Origin: JACDAV01 sp036556145
GTDB lineage: Bacteria > Chloroflexota > Limnocylindria > Limnocylindrales > CSP1-4
Length of the DNA: 12,063 nucleotides
Assembly (NCBI GenBank): GCA_036556145.1
Contig: DATBKB010000047.1
Span: 1-12,063, forward strand
Direction: 5' to 3'
Shown here: positions 6,148 to 12,063 of the stretch, one piece after another
Position numbering within the stretch: position 1 is the stretch's first letter
How the letters are laid out: each line of letters starts with the position of its first letter
The notes under the pieces: model-generated
The model's input: only the letters and a program-made list of their open reading frames with translations
Told to the model about the DNA's origin: nothing
The model's database searches: none
Made by a program: the position numbers and the translations under genes

Positions 6148-6974
6148 CGAAGGATGAGGTCCGGCGCCGGTCCTCCGAGCGACTCGAAGCCCAGTCCCTC
6201 GTAGAGCCGGATGGCCGACGCGTTTTCGGCGAAGACGCCGAGGTAGGTCCAGCGCGAGCCAGCCGCGATCGCGTCCGCGGTCACGACCGCCGTGACCAGG
6301 CGGCCGAGCCCGCGGCCACGGTAGGCCGGCCGCGTCCCGATCGACGACAGGTAGCTCGCTCCGTCGAACGTGGACCGCTTGGCCGCGGCCGCCGGCTCGC
6401 CGTCGACACGGATGAGGCACGCGTGAAGACCCGGCGCATCGAACATCGCCGCCGTCTCGACCTCGATCGACTCCCGGCGTTCGGGCACGGAGAAGGCCTC
6501 GGCCAGCACGAGCGAGACCTGCTTCGACGCGTCCACGCGGGCCGCCCCTTCGAGCGCGTCGAGCTGCACGACAGACAGCGACCGCGGCATCGGCTCAGCG
6601 GCAACGGCGACGGCGCGCCTCGAATCGGCGAGCAGCATCAGGTTGCTCCCGCCGACGTCCTCGAACCCGGCGGCGATGAGCCGCTCGACGATGTCCGGCG
6701 GCTCGTTGAACGCCGGTCGGGGCCAGATGTGCGGCAGCCGGTCGAGCGTCGCGAACAGCGTGATGACCTCGTCGAGCCGGCGATCGAACGCGGCGGACGA
6801 CGGCCAGCGGATCGCATTGACGCGGTTCCAGAACGGCTCGCGATCGAGCGGGTCGAAAAGGAGGATCGCGTCGCCGAGCTCCCGGATGTCACGGCCGGGA
6901 CGGGCGTGCACCCTCGCCTCGTGTCGCTCGAGGAAGATGAGGGTTTCGACGTCGACACCGGCCGGAAGCGGCAT
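6144..6974 (-). CDS. GNAT family N-acetyltransferase, two-module
   Basis: 276 residues from ATG 6974-6972; the open frame extends far upstream but that part is antisense to the cupredoxin and sigma genes. The C-terminal GNAT domain is clear: HACLIRVDGEPAAAAKRST (184-202), YLSSIGTRPAYRGRGLGRLV with the CoA-binding RGRGLG (219-224), then TYLGVFAENASAIRLYEGLGF (243-263). The first ~150 residues look like a degenerate GNAT or lineage-specific N-terminal module (PHIWPRPAFNEPPDIVERL, then GGSNLMLL). It is the first gene of the minus-strand operon. A TATCGT hexamer six bases before the ATG and no Shine-Dalgarno suggest a leaderless transcript. The acetyl acceptor is unknown. Confidence 0.83.
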   Translation of the reverse strand: MPLPAGVDVETLIFLERHEARVHARPGRDIRELGDAILLFDPLDREPFWNRVNAIRWPSSAAFDRRLDEVITLFATLDRLPHIWPRPAFNEPPDIVERLIAAGFEDVGGSNLMLLADSRRAVAVAAEPMPRSLSVVQLDALEGAARVDASKQVSLVLAEAFSVPERRESIEVETAAMFDAPGLHACLIRVDGEPAAAAKRSTFDGASYLSSIGTRPAYRGRGLGRLVTAVVTADAIAAGSRWTYLGVFAENASAIRLYEGLGFESLGGPAPDLILR

Positions 6975-6979
6975 CCGCG

Positions 6980-6986
6980 TACGATA
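6980..6986. promoter_or_regulatory. Overlapping divergent -10-like element TACGATA
   Basis: In the 60-base gap between divergent genes, the plus strand reads TACGAT (6980-6985) and the minus strand TATCGT (6986-6981), so one 7-base site offers a TAnnnT -10 to both directions. The minus hexamer lies six bases before the GNAT ATG, fitting leaderless initiation. The plus one would give a leader of about 40 bases with a Shine-Dalgarno before the cupredoxin. No clear -35 was found. Confidence 0.35.
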
Positions 6987-7017
6987 GCCGCGCCCCGGCG
7001 CGCGATGCCGCGCCGGC

Positions 7018-7029
7018 GGGAGGAGGAGG
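7018..7029 (+). promoter_or_regulatory. Strong Shine-Dalgarno of the cupredoxin gene
   Basis: GGGAGGAGGAGG ends five bases before the ATG at 7035. It fixes that start against the much longer open frame that continues upstream in the same phase. Confidence 0.65.
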
Positions 7030-7034
7030 CGACG

Positions 7035-7448
7035 ATGCGCCGACCGACGCTCGCGGGACTCGTGCTCATCGCGATCCTCGGTGCGGGTGCATGCGGCGGC
7101 ACCGGCAGCGGCGGCTCCCCCGCCGCGACGACGGCGGCCAGCGCGTCCCCGGCTGCGGGCGCGCCGTGCGCCAGGGCCACCGATCCCGTCGAGAGCCCGG
7201 TCGAGGTGTCGATCGCAGGCCGGGCGTACGACCCGGATCCGGTCGAGGCGAAGGTGGGCCAGCCGATCGCGTGGACCAACGAGGACGGCGTTCCCCACAC
7301 GGCAACGCTCGACGAGTTCCCCGCGTGTGCCACGTCGACGCTGTCGCAGGGCAGCACGGGCGCCCTCGTCTTCAGCGCGGCCGGCACGTACGCGTACCAC
7401 TGCGCGATCCACTCGTCGATGAAAGCGACGATCACGATCGCGCCGTAG
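7035..7448 (+). CDS. Cupredoxin (plastocyanin/amicyanin-like) lipoprotein
   Basis: 137 residues. The N-terminus is a lipoprotein signal: MRRPTLAGLVLIAILGAGAC with the lipidated Cys at 20, followed by a Gly/Ser/Thr/Ala linker to about residue 45. The rest is a compact blue-copper domain: VEVSIAGRAYDPDPVEAKVG, IAWTNEDGVPHTATLDEF, then LVFSAAGTYAYHCAIHSSMKATITI. The type 1 copper ligands are all present: His88, Cys123, His126 and Met129, in the amicyanin-like C-x2-H-x2-M spacing. It should be anchored on the outer face of the membrane and carry electrons or bind copper. It ends 43 bases before the sigma factor, on the same strand, so shared transcription is possible; it diverges from the acetyltransferase operon. 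Confidence 0.92.
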   Translation: MRRPTLAGLVLIAILGAGACGGTGSGGSPAATTAASASPAAGAPCARATDPVESPVEVSIAGRAYDPDPVEAKVGQPIAWTNEDGVPHTATLDEFPACATSTLSQGSTGALVFSAAGTYAYHCAIHSSMKATITIAP

Positions 7449-7482
7449 GCCCCGTGCAACCGCCGCTGGCGAGGCCGTGTTC

Positions 7483-7489
7483 AGGAAGG
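7483..7489 (+). promoter_or_regulatory. Shine-Dalgarno of the sigma factor gene
   Basis: AGGAAGG lies just before GTG-ATG at 7489-7494; its AGGA core is five bases from the ATG at 7492. It favours ATG 7492 over the in-frame GTG at 7477. Confidence 0.5.
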
Positions 7490-7491
7490 TG

Positions 7492-8121
7492 ATGGACAGT
7501 CGCCTCCTGGCCGACCTCGCGGCAGACCTCGACGCCGCGTTCGAGCGGCTCGTGCTCGCCCACCAGGACCGCCTGTACACGATCGCCCTGCGACTGCTCG
7601 GCGACCCGCGCGATGCGGAGGAAGTGGCGCAGGACGCGCTCGTCCGCGCCTACCGGGCGCTCGCGACGTACGACGCCGACCGGATTCTCGAGCTTCGCCT
7701 GCGGCCATGGCTCGCGACGATCGCGATCAACCTCTGTCGCAATCGCGGCCGGCGGCGGACGCCGATCCTCGCCTCGCTCGAGGTCCTCAACGGCGCCGAC
7801 CCGACGGCCGAGCGACGGCCGCTCGCGGCTGCGGCGATCGAGCCGTCCCCGGGCCCGCTCGAGACCGCGCTCCGTCGCGAGTCCGCGGCGCACTGGGCGG
7901 GCCTCGTGCTCCGCCTGCCCGAGCGCTATCGCGTCCCGATCGTCCTTCGTCACGTCGATGGCCTGTCCTACGACGAGATGGCGCAGGCCCTCGGACGTCC
8001 CGAGGGCACGCTCAAGGCGCAGGTCCATCGGGGCCTGAGCCTCCTTCGCTCCGAGCACGAACGCGCATCCAACGCCGACCACCTGCCGGCCATCGAGCCG
8101 GCCCAGGAGATGACCGCATGA
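7492..8121 (+). CDS. ECF-family RNA polymerase sigma factor
   Basis: 209 residues from ATG 7492. Region sigma-2 spans about 17-88: FERLVLAHQDRLYTIALRLLGD, then the -10-binding core DAEEVAQDALVRAYRALATYD (41-61), then RPWLATIAINLCRNRGRRR. A variable linker (about 89-122) follows. Region sigma-4 (about 128-188) contains ESAAHWAGLVLRLPERYRVP, then the helix-turn-helix VDGLSYDEMAQALGRPEGTLKAQVHRG. There is no region 1 or 3, as in extracytoplasmic-function sigma factors. Its stop overlaps the start of the DNA-repair fusion gene (ATGA, 8118-8121), the place where an anti-sigma gene usually sits; no zinc-type or membrane anti-sigma gene is visible. This suggests it controls, or is controlled by, the alkyl-damage protein; that is inference. 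Confidence 0.93.
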   Translation: MDSRLLADLAADLDAAFERLVLAHQDRLYTIALRLLGDPRDAEEVAQDALVRAYRALATYDADRILELRLRPWLATIAINLCRNRGRRRTPILASLEVLNGADPTAERRPLAAAAIEPSPGPLETALRRESAAHWAGLVLRLPERYRVPIVLRHVDGLSYDEMAQALGRPEGTLKAQVHRGLSLLRSEHERASNADHLPAIEPAQEMTA

Positions 8122-8930
8122 CCGCCCGATCCACGCCACTCGCCATCGCCGACGTCGAGGCGGCGCTCGCCGGCCTCGCCGTCGAGGCGCCCCCGACCCT
8201 CGCGCCGGCGACGCTCGTCGCCGTCGGCCTCGCCGATGCCTATGCCCCGCTCGACTCCCCGCTCGGGCCGGTCTTCGTCGCGTGGAACGGCCGCGGGATC
8301 TCGGCGGTCGACGCCGCCGGTGATCGCTCCGAGTTCGAGGCCCGCCACCGGCGCTCCGTCGGGCGCCCGGTCCGGGCCGTCGCCGAGGTCGAGCCCCAGC
8401 TCGCCCGCGCCATCGCGCGGCGGCTCGCCGGGGATCGCCGCGTCGCGATCGACCTCGACTTGCGCGGGCGCAGCGAGTTCGAGCGCGCCGTCTGGTCGAA
8501 GACGCTCGAGATTCCACGGGGCGAGGTTCGCCCGTACGGCTGGATCGCCGCCGAGATCGGCCGGCCGCGCGCCGTCCGAGCGGTGGGCACGGCGCTGGCG
8601 CACAACCCGGTGCCGCTCGTCGTCCCGTGCCATCGCGTGGTCCGGAGCGACGGGATGATCGGCCAGTACTCGCTCGGCGGGCCCGGCAACAAGCGGACGA
8701 TCCTGGCGGCCGAGGGCCTCGACCCCGCGGAGCTCGAGGAGCTCGCTCGGGCCGGCATCCGCTACATCGGCTCTGACACCACGAGGATCTACTGCCTGCC
8801 GAGCTGCCACAACGCGCGCCGGATCACCGACCGCCACCGGGTCCCGTTCCGGTCCGCTGCCGCCTCCGAGGCGGCCGGCTTCCGGGCCTGCATGGAGTGC
8901 CGCCCCGGCTCCGCGTACGCCGCCGCGTAA
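8118..8930 (+). CDS. O6-methylguanine-DNA methyltransferase fused to C-terminal Ada zinc domain
   Basis: 270 residues; ATG overlaps the sigma stop and GGAG (8106-8109) is its ribosome binding site. Residues ~45-120 are a methyltransferase N-terminal module (SPLGPVFVAWNGRGISAVD). Residues ~118-205 are the catalytic module: FERAVWSKTLEIPRGEVRPYGWIA, RAVRAVGTALAHNP, and acceptor Cys171 in VPCHRVV, then GGPGNKRTILAAEG. Residues ~213-263 match the Ada metal-binding domain: RYIGSDTTRIYCLPSCHNAR then EAAGFRACMECRP, with zinc ligands Cys226, Cys230, Cys258 and Cys261. In E. coli Ada the zinc domain comes first and an AraC-type DNA-binding domain lies between; here the order is reversed and no HTH is seen. 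The first ~35 residues (ADVEAALAGLAVEAPPTLAP) are unassigned. It repairs O6-alkylguanine and may sense methylphosphotriesters. Confidence 0.9.
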   Translation: MTARSTPLAIADVEAALAGLAVEAPPTLAPATLVAVGLADAYAPLDSPLGPVFVAWNGRGISAVDAAGDRSEFEARHRRSVGRPVRAVAEVEPQLARAIARRLAGDRRVAIDLDLRGRSEFERAVWSKTLEIPRGEVRPYGWIAAEIGRPRAVRAVGTALAHNPVPLVVPCHRVVRSDGMIGQYSLGGPGNKRTILAAEGLDPAELEELARAGIRYIGSDTTRIYCLPSCHNARRITDRHRVPFRSAAASEAAGFRACMECRPGSAYAAA

Positions 8931-8960
8931 CCGGGCGCGACGGCGCAGCCCCCCGGGCGA

Positions 8961-8966
8961 TACACT
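8961..8966 (+). promoter_or_regulatory. -10-like hexamer TACACT upstream of the EamA transporter
   Basis: TACACT lies in the 45-base gap after the DNA-repair gene, ten bases before the TTG start at 8976. Initiation about seven bases downstream would give a nearly leaderless mRNA. No convincing -35 is seen. Confidence 0.4.
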
Positions 8967-8975
8967 GCCTGCATC

Positions 8976-10022
8976 TTGGACCAGCCGACTATTCCAAGCC
9001 GCCCAAAGGAACGCGCCCCGAGCGCGCTCATCTGGCTCGGCCTGCTCGTCCTCTACCTCGTCTGGGGCTCGACCTACCTCGGCATCCGGGTCGCCGTCGA
9101 GACGATCCCGCCGTTCTCGATGGCGGCGGCGAGGTTCGTCGCCGCCGGCCTGTTCCTCTTCGGCTGGTCGATCCTCCGCGAGGGGCGGTCGTTCACCTGG
9201 CCTGCCCGGCGCGAGTGGCGCGACATGTTCGTCATCGGCGCACTGCTCCTCGGCGGCGGGATGGGGCTCGTCGCCTGGGGCGAACAGACGGTCCCATCGG
9301 GCATTGCCGCGCTGTTGATCGCACTGATGCCGGTGTGGGTCGCAATCTTCGGCCGCGTCTTCTTCGGCGAGCGATTGCCGCGGCTGGCGATCGTCGGCAT
9401 CGCGGTCGGGCTCGTGGGGGTCGCGATCCTCGTCGGCGGTGGCTCCGATCCGGCCGATCGACTCGATCCCTGGGGGATCCTCGCGCTCCTCGTCTCGCCG
9501 ATCTGCTGGTCGGCGGGCTCGCTGTACTCCGCCCATGTCGTCCGGCCGACCGGCCGGCCGCTCGTCGGCACGGCGATGCAGATGCTCTCCGGGGCCGTGA
9601 TCCTCTCGCTGTTCGCCGTTGCGACGGGCGAGCCGGGTCGCATCGACCTCGGCGCGATCAGCGACCGATCGCTCCTGGCCCTCGCCTATCTCACGGTCGT
9701 GGGCAGCGTCGTCGCGTTCAGCACGTACGTCTGGATGCTGCGCGTCGCGCCGCTGCCGCTCATCGCGACGTACGCCTACGTCAACCCCGTCGTCGCCGTG
9801 ATCCTCGGCGGGCTGATCCTGGGCGAGACGCTCACGCCGACGAAGCTCGTGGCCGGTGGGGTCATCGTCTTCGCGGTCGCGCTCATCATCACCGCGCGCG
9901 GCCGAATGCGGACGCCCGAAGCGGCGGAGATCGACCCGGCGACGACACGGGCTCGTCGCGGTGCTCGTGCCGAAAGGGGCGCGCCGGCGGGCGGCACCTC
10001 GGCGCTCACGCCTCGGCGATGA
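8976..10022 (+). CDS. EamA/DMT-superfamily transporter
   Basis: 348 residues from TTG; no ATG or GTG lies between it and the first membrane helix, and there is no Shine-Dalgarno, so the start is the weakest part of the call. Ten hydrophobic helices in two five-helix EamA repeats are seen. The first begins SALIWLGLLVLYLVWGSTYLGIRV (16-39), with the family's WGSTY motif, and includes MPVWVAIFGRVFFGERLPRL (118-137). The second begins about 165 and holds YAYVNPVVAVILGGLILGETLT (266-287), the matching conserved C-terminal motif. Members export amino acids or other metabolites across the inner membrane; substrate unknown. The last 40 residues are an Arg/Ala-rich tail that probably lies in the cytoplasm. 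Its end overlaps the converging GMC gene by 17 bases. Confidence 0.9.
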   Translation: MDQPTIPSRPKERAPSALIWLGLLVLYLVWGSTYLGIRVAVETIPPFSMAAARFVAAGLFLFGWSILREGRSFTWPARREWRDMFVIGALLLGGGMGLVAWGEQTVPSGIAALLIALMPVWVAIFGRVFFGERLPRLAIVGIAVGLVGVAILVGGGSDPADRLDPWGILALLVSPICWSAGSLYSAHVVRPTGRPLVGTAMQMLSGAVILSLFAVATGEPGRIDLGAISDRSLLALAYLTVVGSVVAFSTYVWMLRVAPLPLIATYAYVNPVVAVILGGLILGETLTPTKLVAGGVIVFAVALIITARGRMRTPEAAEIDPATTRARRGARAERGAPAGGTSALTPRR

Positions 10023-11964
10023 CGGTTCGCCCGACGCGTCGGGCGAGGGCCATGATCGTGATCATCGGGTTGACGCCGAGACCGGTCGGCGCGAGCGAGC
10101 CGTCCGCGACGTAGAGGCCGCGGATCACGCCGTCGCCGGCGGCCGACGTGCGAAGGCGGCCCGCGGGATCGCACGGCGCGTCCCCGGCTCGTGCACCCAT
10201 CCGGACCGAGCCGAGCTGGTGGGCCGAGAACACCGTGCCGCGATTCGGTCGGAAGTCGACTTCGGCCAGCGACTCGATCCACCGATCGACGGACTCGCGT
10301 CCCCCTGCCTCGTAGCGCCGGAGCGGCATGCCGAGCGCGAGGATCTCGCGCGCACCCGCCGCGCCCGCGAGCCGTGCCATCGATCCGAGCGCGTGCCGAA
10401 GGGTCGCGATGCCGTCGCTGTCGAGCCGGTAGTCGACGCGCGTGTGTCGGGCGCCGGTGGCCCGGACGCGGCCCTCGCCGCCGTCACGGGTGATCGCGAT
10501 GAACGGCGCGAGGTGGCGCGCGACCGACGCGAGCGCGGCGTGCGCAGCCGCGCCCTCCCACGGCAGTGCCAGCGCGAGAAGCCCGGGGTGACCGGGCGCC
10601 GATTCGATGACATATGGCCGCGGTCCGGCACCCGCCGCGACGAACTCGTCGACGCGGGCCGCCTGCATCACGCCACGCCACATGTCGACCGGCTCGTCGA
10701 ACCGGCCGGCGACAACGGACACGGGATGGATCCGCAAGTGTCGTCCGATGGCCGGGTGCTCGGCACCCGACCGTTGGAGGATCGCCGGCGTTCGCAGCGC
10801 GCCGGCAGCGACGACGACCTGCCGCGCCGGGAGCATGACCTGGCGCAGCGGGTCGCCGACCGACGCGGCGACGCCGACCACGCGGCCCGCCCGGACGATG
10901 ATGCGATCGACTCGCGCATCCGGGACGATCCGGGCGCCGCACGCCACGGCCTCGGCGAGGTGCGAGCGCACGGCCGATCGCTTCGTCCCTCGCCGGCAGC
11001 CGAACCCGCACGAGCCGCAGTCGGCGCAATCGGGTCCGTTCCGCCGGATGCGGCCGGCCTTCCAGCCGAGTGCCGCCGCACCGCGGAGGATCGCCGCGTC
11101 CTTCGGCGGCACGGACGCGGCCTCGCGGACGCCCAGCTCGGACTCGAGGGCCACGACGTCGGCGATCGCCTCCCCGCCGTCCCAGCCGCCGATGCCATGG
11201 TCGCGCACCCACTCCGCGCGGAGCTCCGCGGGCGAGCCGACGCACGTCATCCAGTTCACGAGCGTCCCGCCACCGACGGCCGCGCCCGCGAGGAGCGTCG
11301 CGGAGCCGTCCCACGTCGCCGTCAACCCGTGATCGAGGTACAGCCGGTCGAAGGCGTCGAGCTCGTCCACCGGCATGGCGGCCTCCGTGACCAGCGGGCC
11401 GGCCTCGAGGACGAGCACCGACCGGCCGGCCATGGCGAGATCGCGGGCGACGACGCCTCCGCCCGCTCCGGAGCCGACGACGATGACGTCGGCGTCGGTG
11501 TCGACCGGGCCGCCGTTGTCAGCCGGGAGCTGCCACGGGGTGATCGCCGAGTCCGGTGCGACTGGCGGCTGGTCCGGGCGGTAGCCGATCGCCTCGAGAC
11601 GTGGCGCGGCGTCCTCGCTGCCACGCGCATAGGCGAGGAACGTCAGGAGCTTGCGGTACGCGTGGAACGCCGCGCGACGTTGCGGAATCGCGGAGCCCGC
11701 CCACGCGAGCAGACAGCGCTCGCGGTCCGCGGCGGCCAGGTCGCGGAATCGGGCCGCCCGGGCTGCGAGCACGAGGTTGGCGAGGCGCGAGTCCATCACG
11801 CCGAGGACGAGCCGGAGCTGGCGAACCTGGGCCGCCGCGAGTCCGGCCTCGAGCGCCTCGGCCGCCCGGGCCGCACGAGCATCGCCGCCACCGGGGACGA
11901 AGGTCTCGGCCACCGCCGCGAGCGTCGCCATCTCCGACGCCGACCACGCCGGAGCCGCGGTCAC
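10006..11964 (-). CDS. GMC family oxidoreductase (long-chain alcohol oxidase-like)
   Basis: 652 residues from a GTG overlapping the stop of the upstream gene (GTGA, 11964-11961). An N-terminal helical domain (about 8-115, SASEMATLAAVAETFVPGG) resembles the one in plant-type fatty alcohol oxidases. The FAD domain starts at ADVIVVGSGAGGG (158-170), followed by VLVLEAGP. TLLAGAAVGGGTLVNWMTC (223-241) is the first GMC signature. A Cys cluster C-x2-C-x2-C-x3-C (313, 316, 319, 323) in the CGSCGFGC segment is usual in this subgroup. The C-terminal domain carries the active-site pair: His582 in SAHQLGSVRMG and Asn632 in GVNPM, with ADGSLAPT for FAD. It probably oxidises an alcohol to an aldehyde; substrate unknown. 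It converges with the EamA gene and overlaps it by 17 bases. Confidence 0.92.
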   Translation of the reverse strand: MTAAPAWSASEMATLAAVAETFVPGGGDARAARAAEALEAGLAAAQVRQLRLVLGVMDSRLANLVLAARAARFRDLAAADRERCLLAWAGSAIPQRRAAFHAYRKLLTFLAYARGSEDAAPRLEAIGYRPDQPPVAPDSAITPWQLPADNGGPVDTDADVIVVGSGAGGGVVARDLAMAGRSVLVLEAGPLVTEAAMPVDELDAFDRLYLDHGLTATWDGSATLLAGAAVGGGTLVNWMTCVGSPAELRAEWVRDHGIGGWDGGEAIADVVALESELGVREAASVPPKDAAILRGAAALGWKAGRIRRNGPDCADCGSCGFGCRRGTKRSAVRSHLAEAVACGARIVPDARVDRIIVRAGRVVGVAASVGDPLRQVMLPARQVVVAAGALRTPAILQRSGAEHPAIGRHLRIHPVSVVAGRFDEPVDMWRGVMQAARVDEFVAAGAGPRPYVIESAPGHPGLLALALPWEGAAAHAALASVARHLAPFIAITRDGGEGRVRATGARHTRVDYRLDSDGIATLRHALGSMARLAGAAGAREILALGMPLRRYEAGGRESVDRWIESLAEVDFRPNRGTVFSAHQLGSVRMGARAGDAPCDPAGRLRTSAAGDGVIRGLYVADGSLAPTGLGVNPMITIMALARRVGRTVIAEA

Positions 11965-12063
11965 GCGGTCGCGCCTGCCGCTCGTCGCTCGAAGCCGTCC
12001 GCCGGCCAGGGCTCGCAGCGCAGCGGCCGATCCTCGCGATAGCCGAGCGCGTAATCGGCCTGG
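11961..12063 (-). CDS. C-terminal end of a gene entering from the right edge
   Basis: A minus frame open to the edge gives 33 residues ending at TGA 11963-11961: QADYALGYREDRPLRCEPWP, then ADGFERRAAGATA. The stop overlaps the GMC start codon (GTGA), the same coupling used elsewhere in this window, which supports it as a real gene in one operon with the oxidase. Too short to identify. Confidence 0.6.
   Translation of the reverse strand, partial: QADYALGYREDRPLRCEPWPADGFERRAAGATA

Noticed and set aside
5644..6204. 186-codon plus open frame
   Set aside because: Antisense to the VOC-like gene, which has stop/start overlaps on both sides; the plus frame has no ribosome binding site or motif.
6423..7034. 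Long upstream extension of the cupredoxin frame
   Set aside because: Antisense to the acetyltransferase; a strong Shine-Dalgarno and lipoprotein signal fix the start at 7035.
6975..7580. Long upstream extension of the two-module acetyltransferase
   Set aside because: Antisense to the cupredoxin and sigma start; no domain similarity before ATG 6974.
7968..9536. 522-codon open frame on minus
   Set aside because: Antisense to the sigma end, the methyltransferase-Ada fusion and the EamA transporter, all with clear motifs; its product is charged low-complexity sequence typical of GC-rich shadows.
9856..12042. 728-codon open frame on plus across the right end
   Set aside because: Antisense to the GMC oxidase, whose FAD, Cys and active-site motifs are intact; the plus translation is Arg/Ala/Gly-rich without motifs.
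1..12063. tRNA, rRNA, CRISPR array, transposase
   Set aside because: I saw no cloverleaf-like segment, no rRNA-like sequence, no regularly spaced repeats beyond one 15-base pair, and no transposase motifs; no covariance or HMM search was possible.

Overview
A high-GC bacterial window with strong G/C bias at third codon positions, frequent GTG starts, tight 4-base stop/start overlaps and at least one TTG start. Nothing here fixes the taxon. The style (very GC-rich, YD-repeat debris, plant-type GMC alcohol oxidase, leaderless-looking promoters) would suit a high-GC Chloroflexota (Limnocylindria-like) or an Actinomycetota genome; this is inference, not a marker-based assignment.

Left part (1-1378) is gene-poor and decayed. 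A secreted protein with a strong ribosome binding site runs off the left edge on the minus strand. Upstream of it, also on minus, lie a broken coding-like stretch with a disrupted HExxH-like motif and a clear remnant of an RHS/YD-repeat protein, carrying two frameshifts and a stop in place of a conserved tyrosine. A 15-base direct repeat separates this debris from the first intact gene.

Positions 1379-3096 (plus) hold an alpha/beta hydrolase followed 8 bases later by a small FMN nitroreductase. A GC hairpin separates these from a converging minus-strand operon (6974 down to 3128): GNAT acetyltransferase, VOC-fold protein, second GNAT acetyltransferase, then a DrrA/DrrB-type ABC-2 exporter (ATPase and permease). 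The first three genes are joined by GTGA overlaps and the rest by gaps of 2-4 bases, so they look translationally coupled. Their families are the ones commonly met in drug modification, sequestration and efflux.

From the divergent promoter region at about 6975-7034 the plus strand carries a cupredoxin lipoprotein, an ECF-type sigma factor, and, overlapping it by ATGA, a fusion protein with an O6-methylguanine-DNA methyltransferase in front and an Ada zinc-cysteine domain at the C-terminus. The sigma/alkyl-repair pair is the most interesting unit: it suggests an adaptive response in which a sigma factor may replace Ada's own AraC-type output domain. An EamA (DMT) transporter follows with its own likely promoter.

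The right end (minus) is a 652-residue GMC oxidoreductase of the long-chain alcohol oxidase type. It converges on and overlaps the EamA gene by 17 bases, and its own start overlaps (GTGA) the stop of a gene entering from the right edge.
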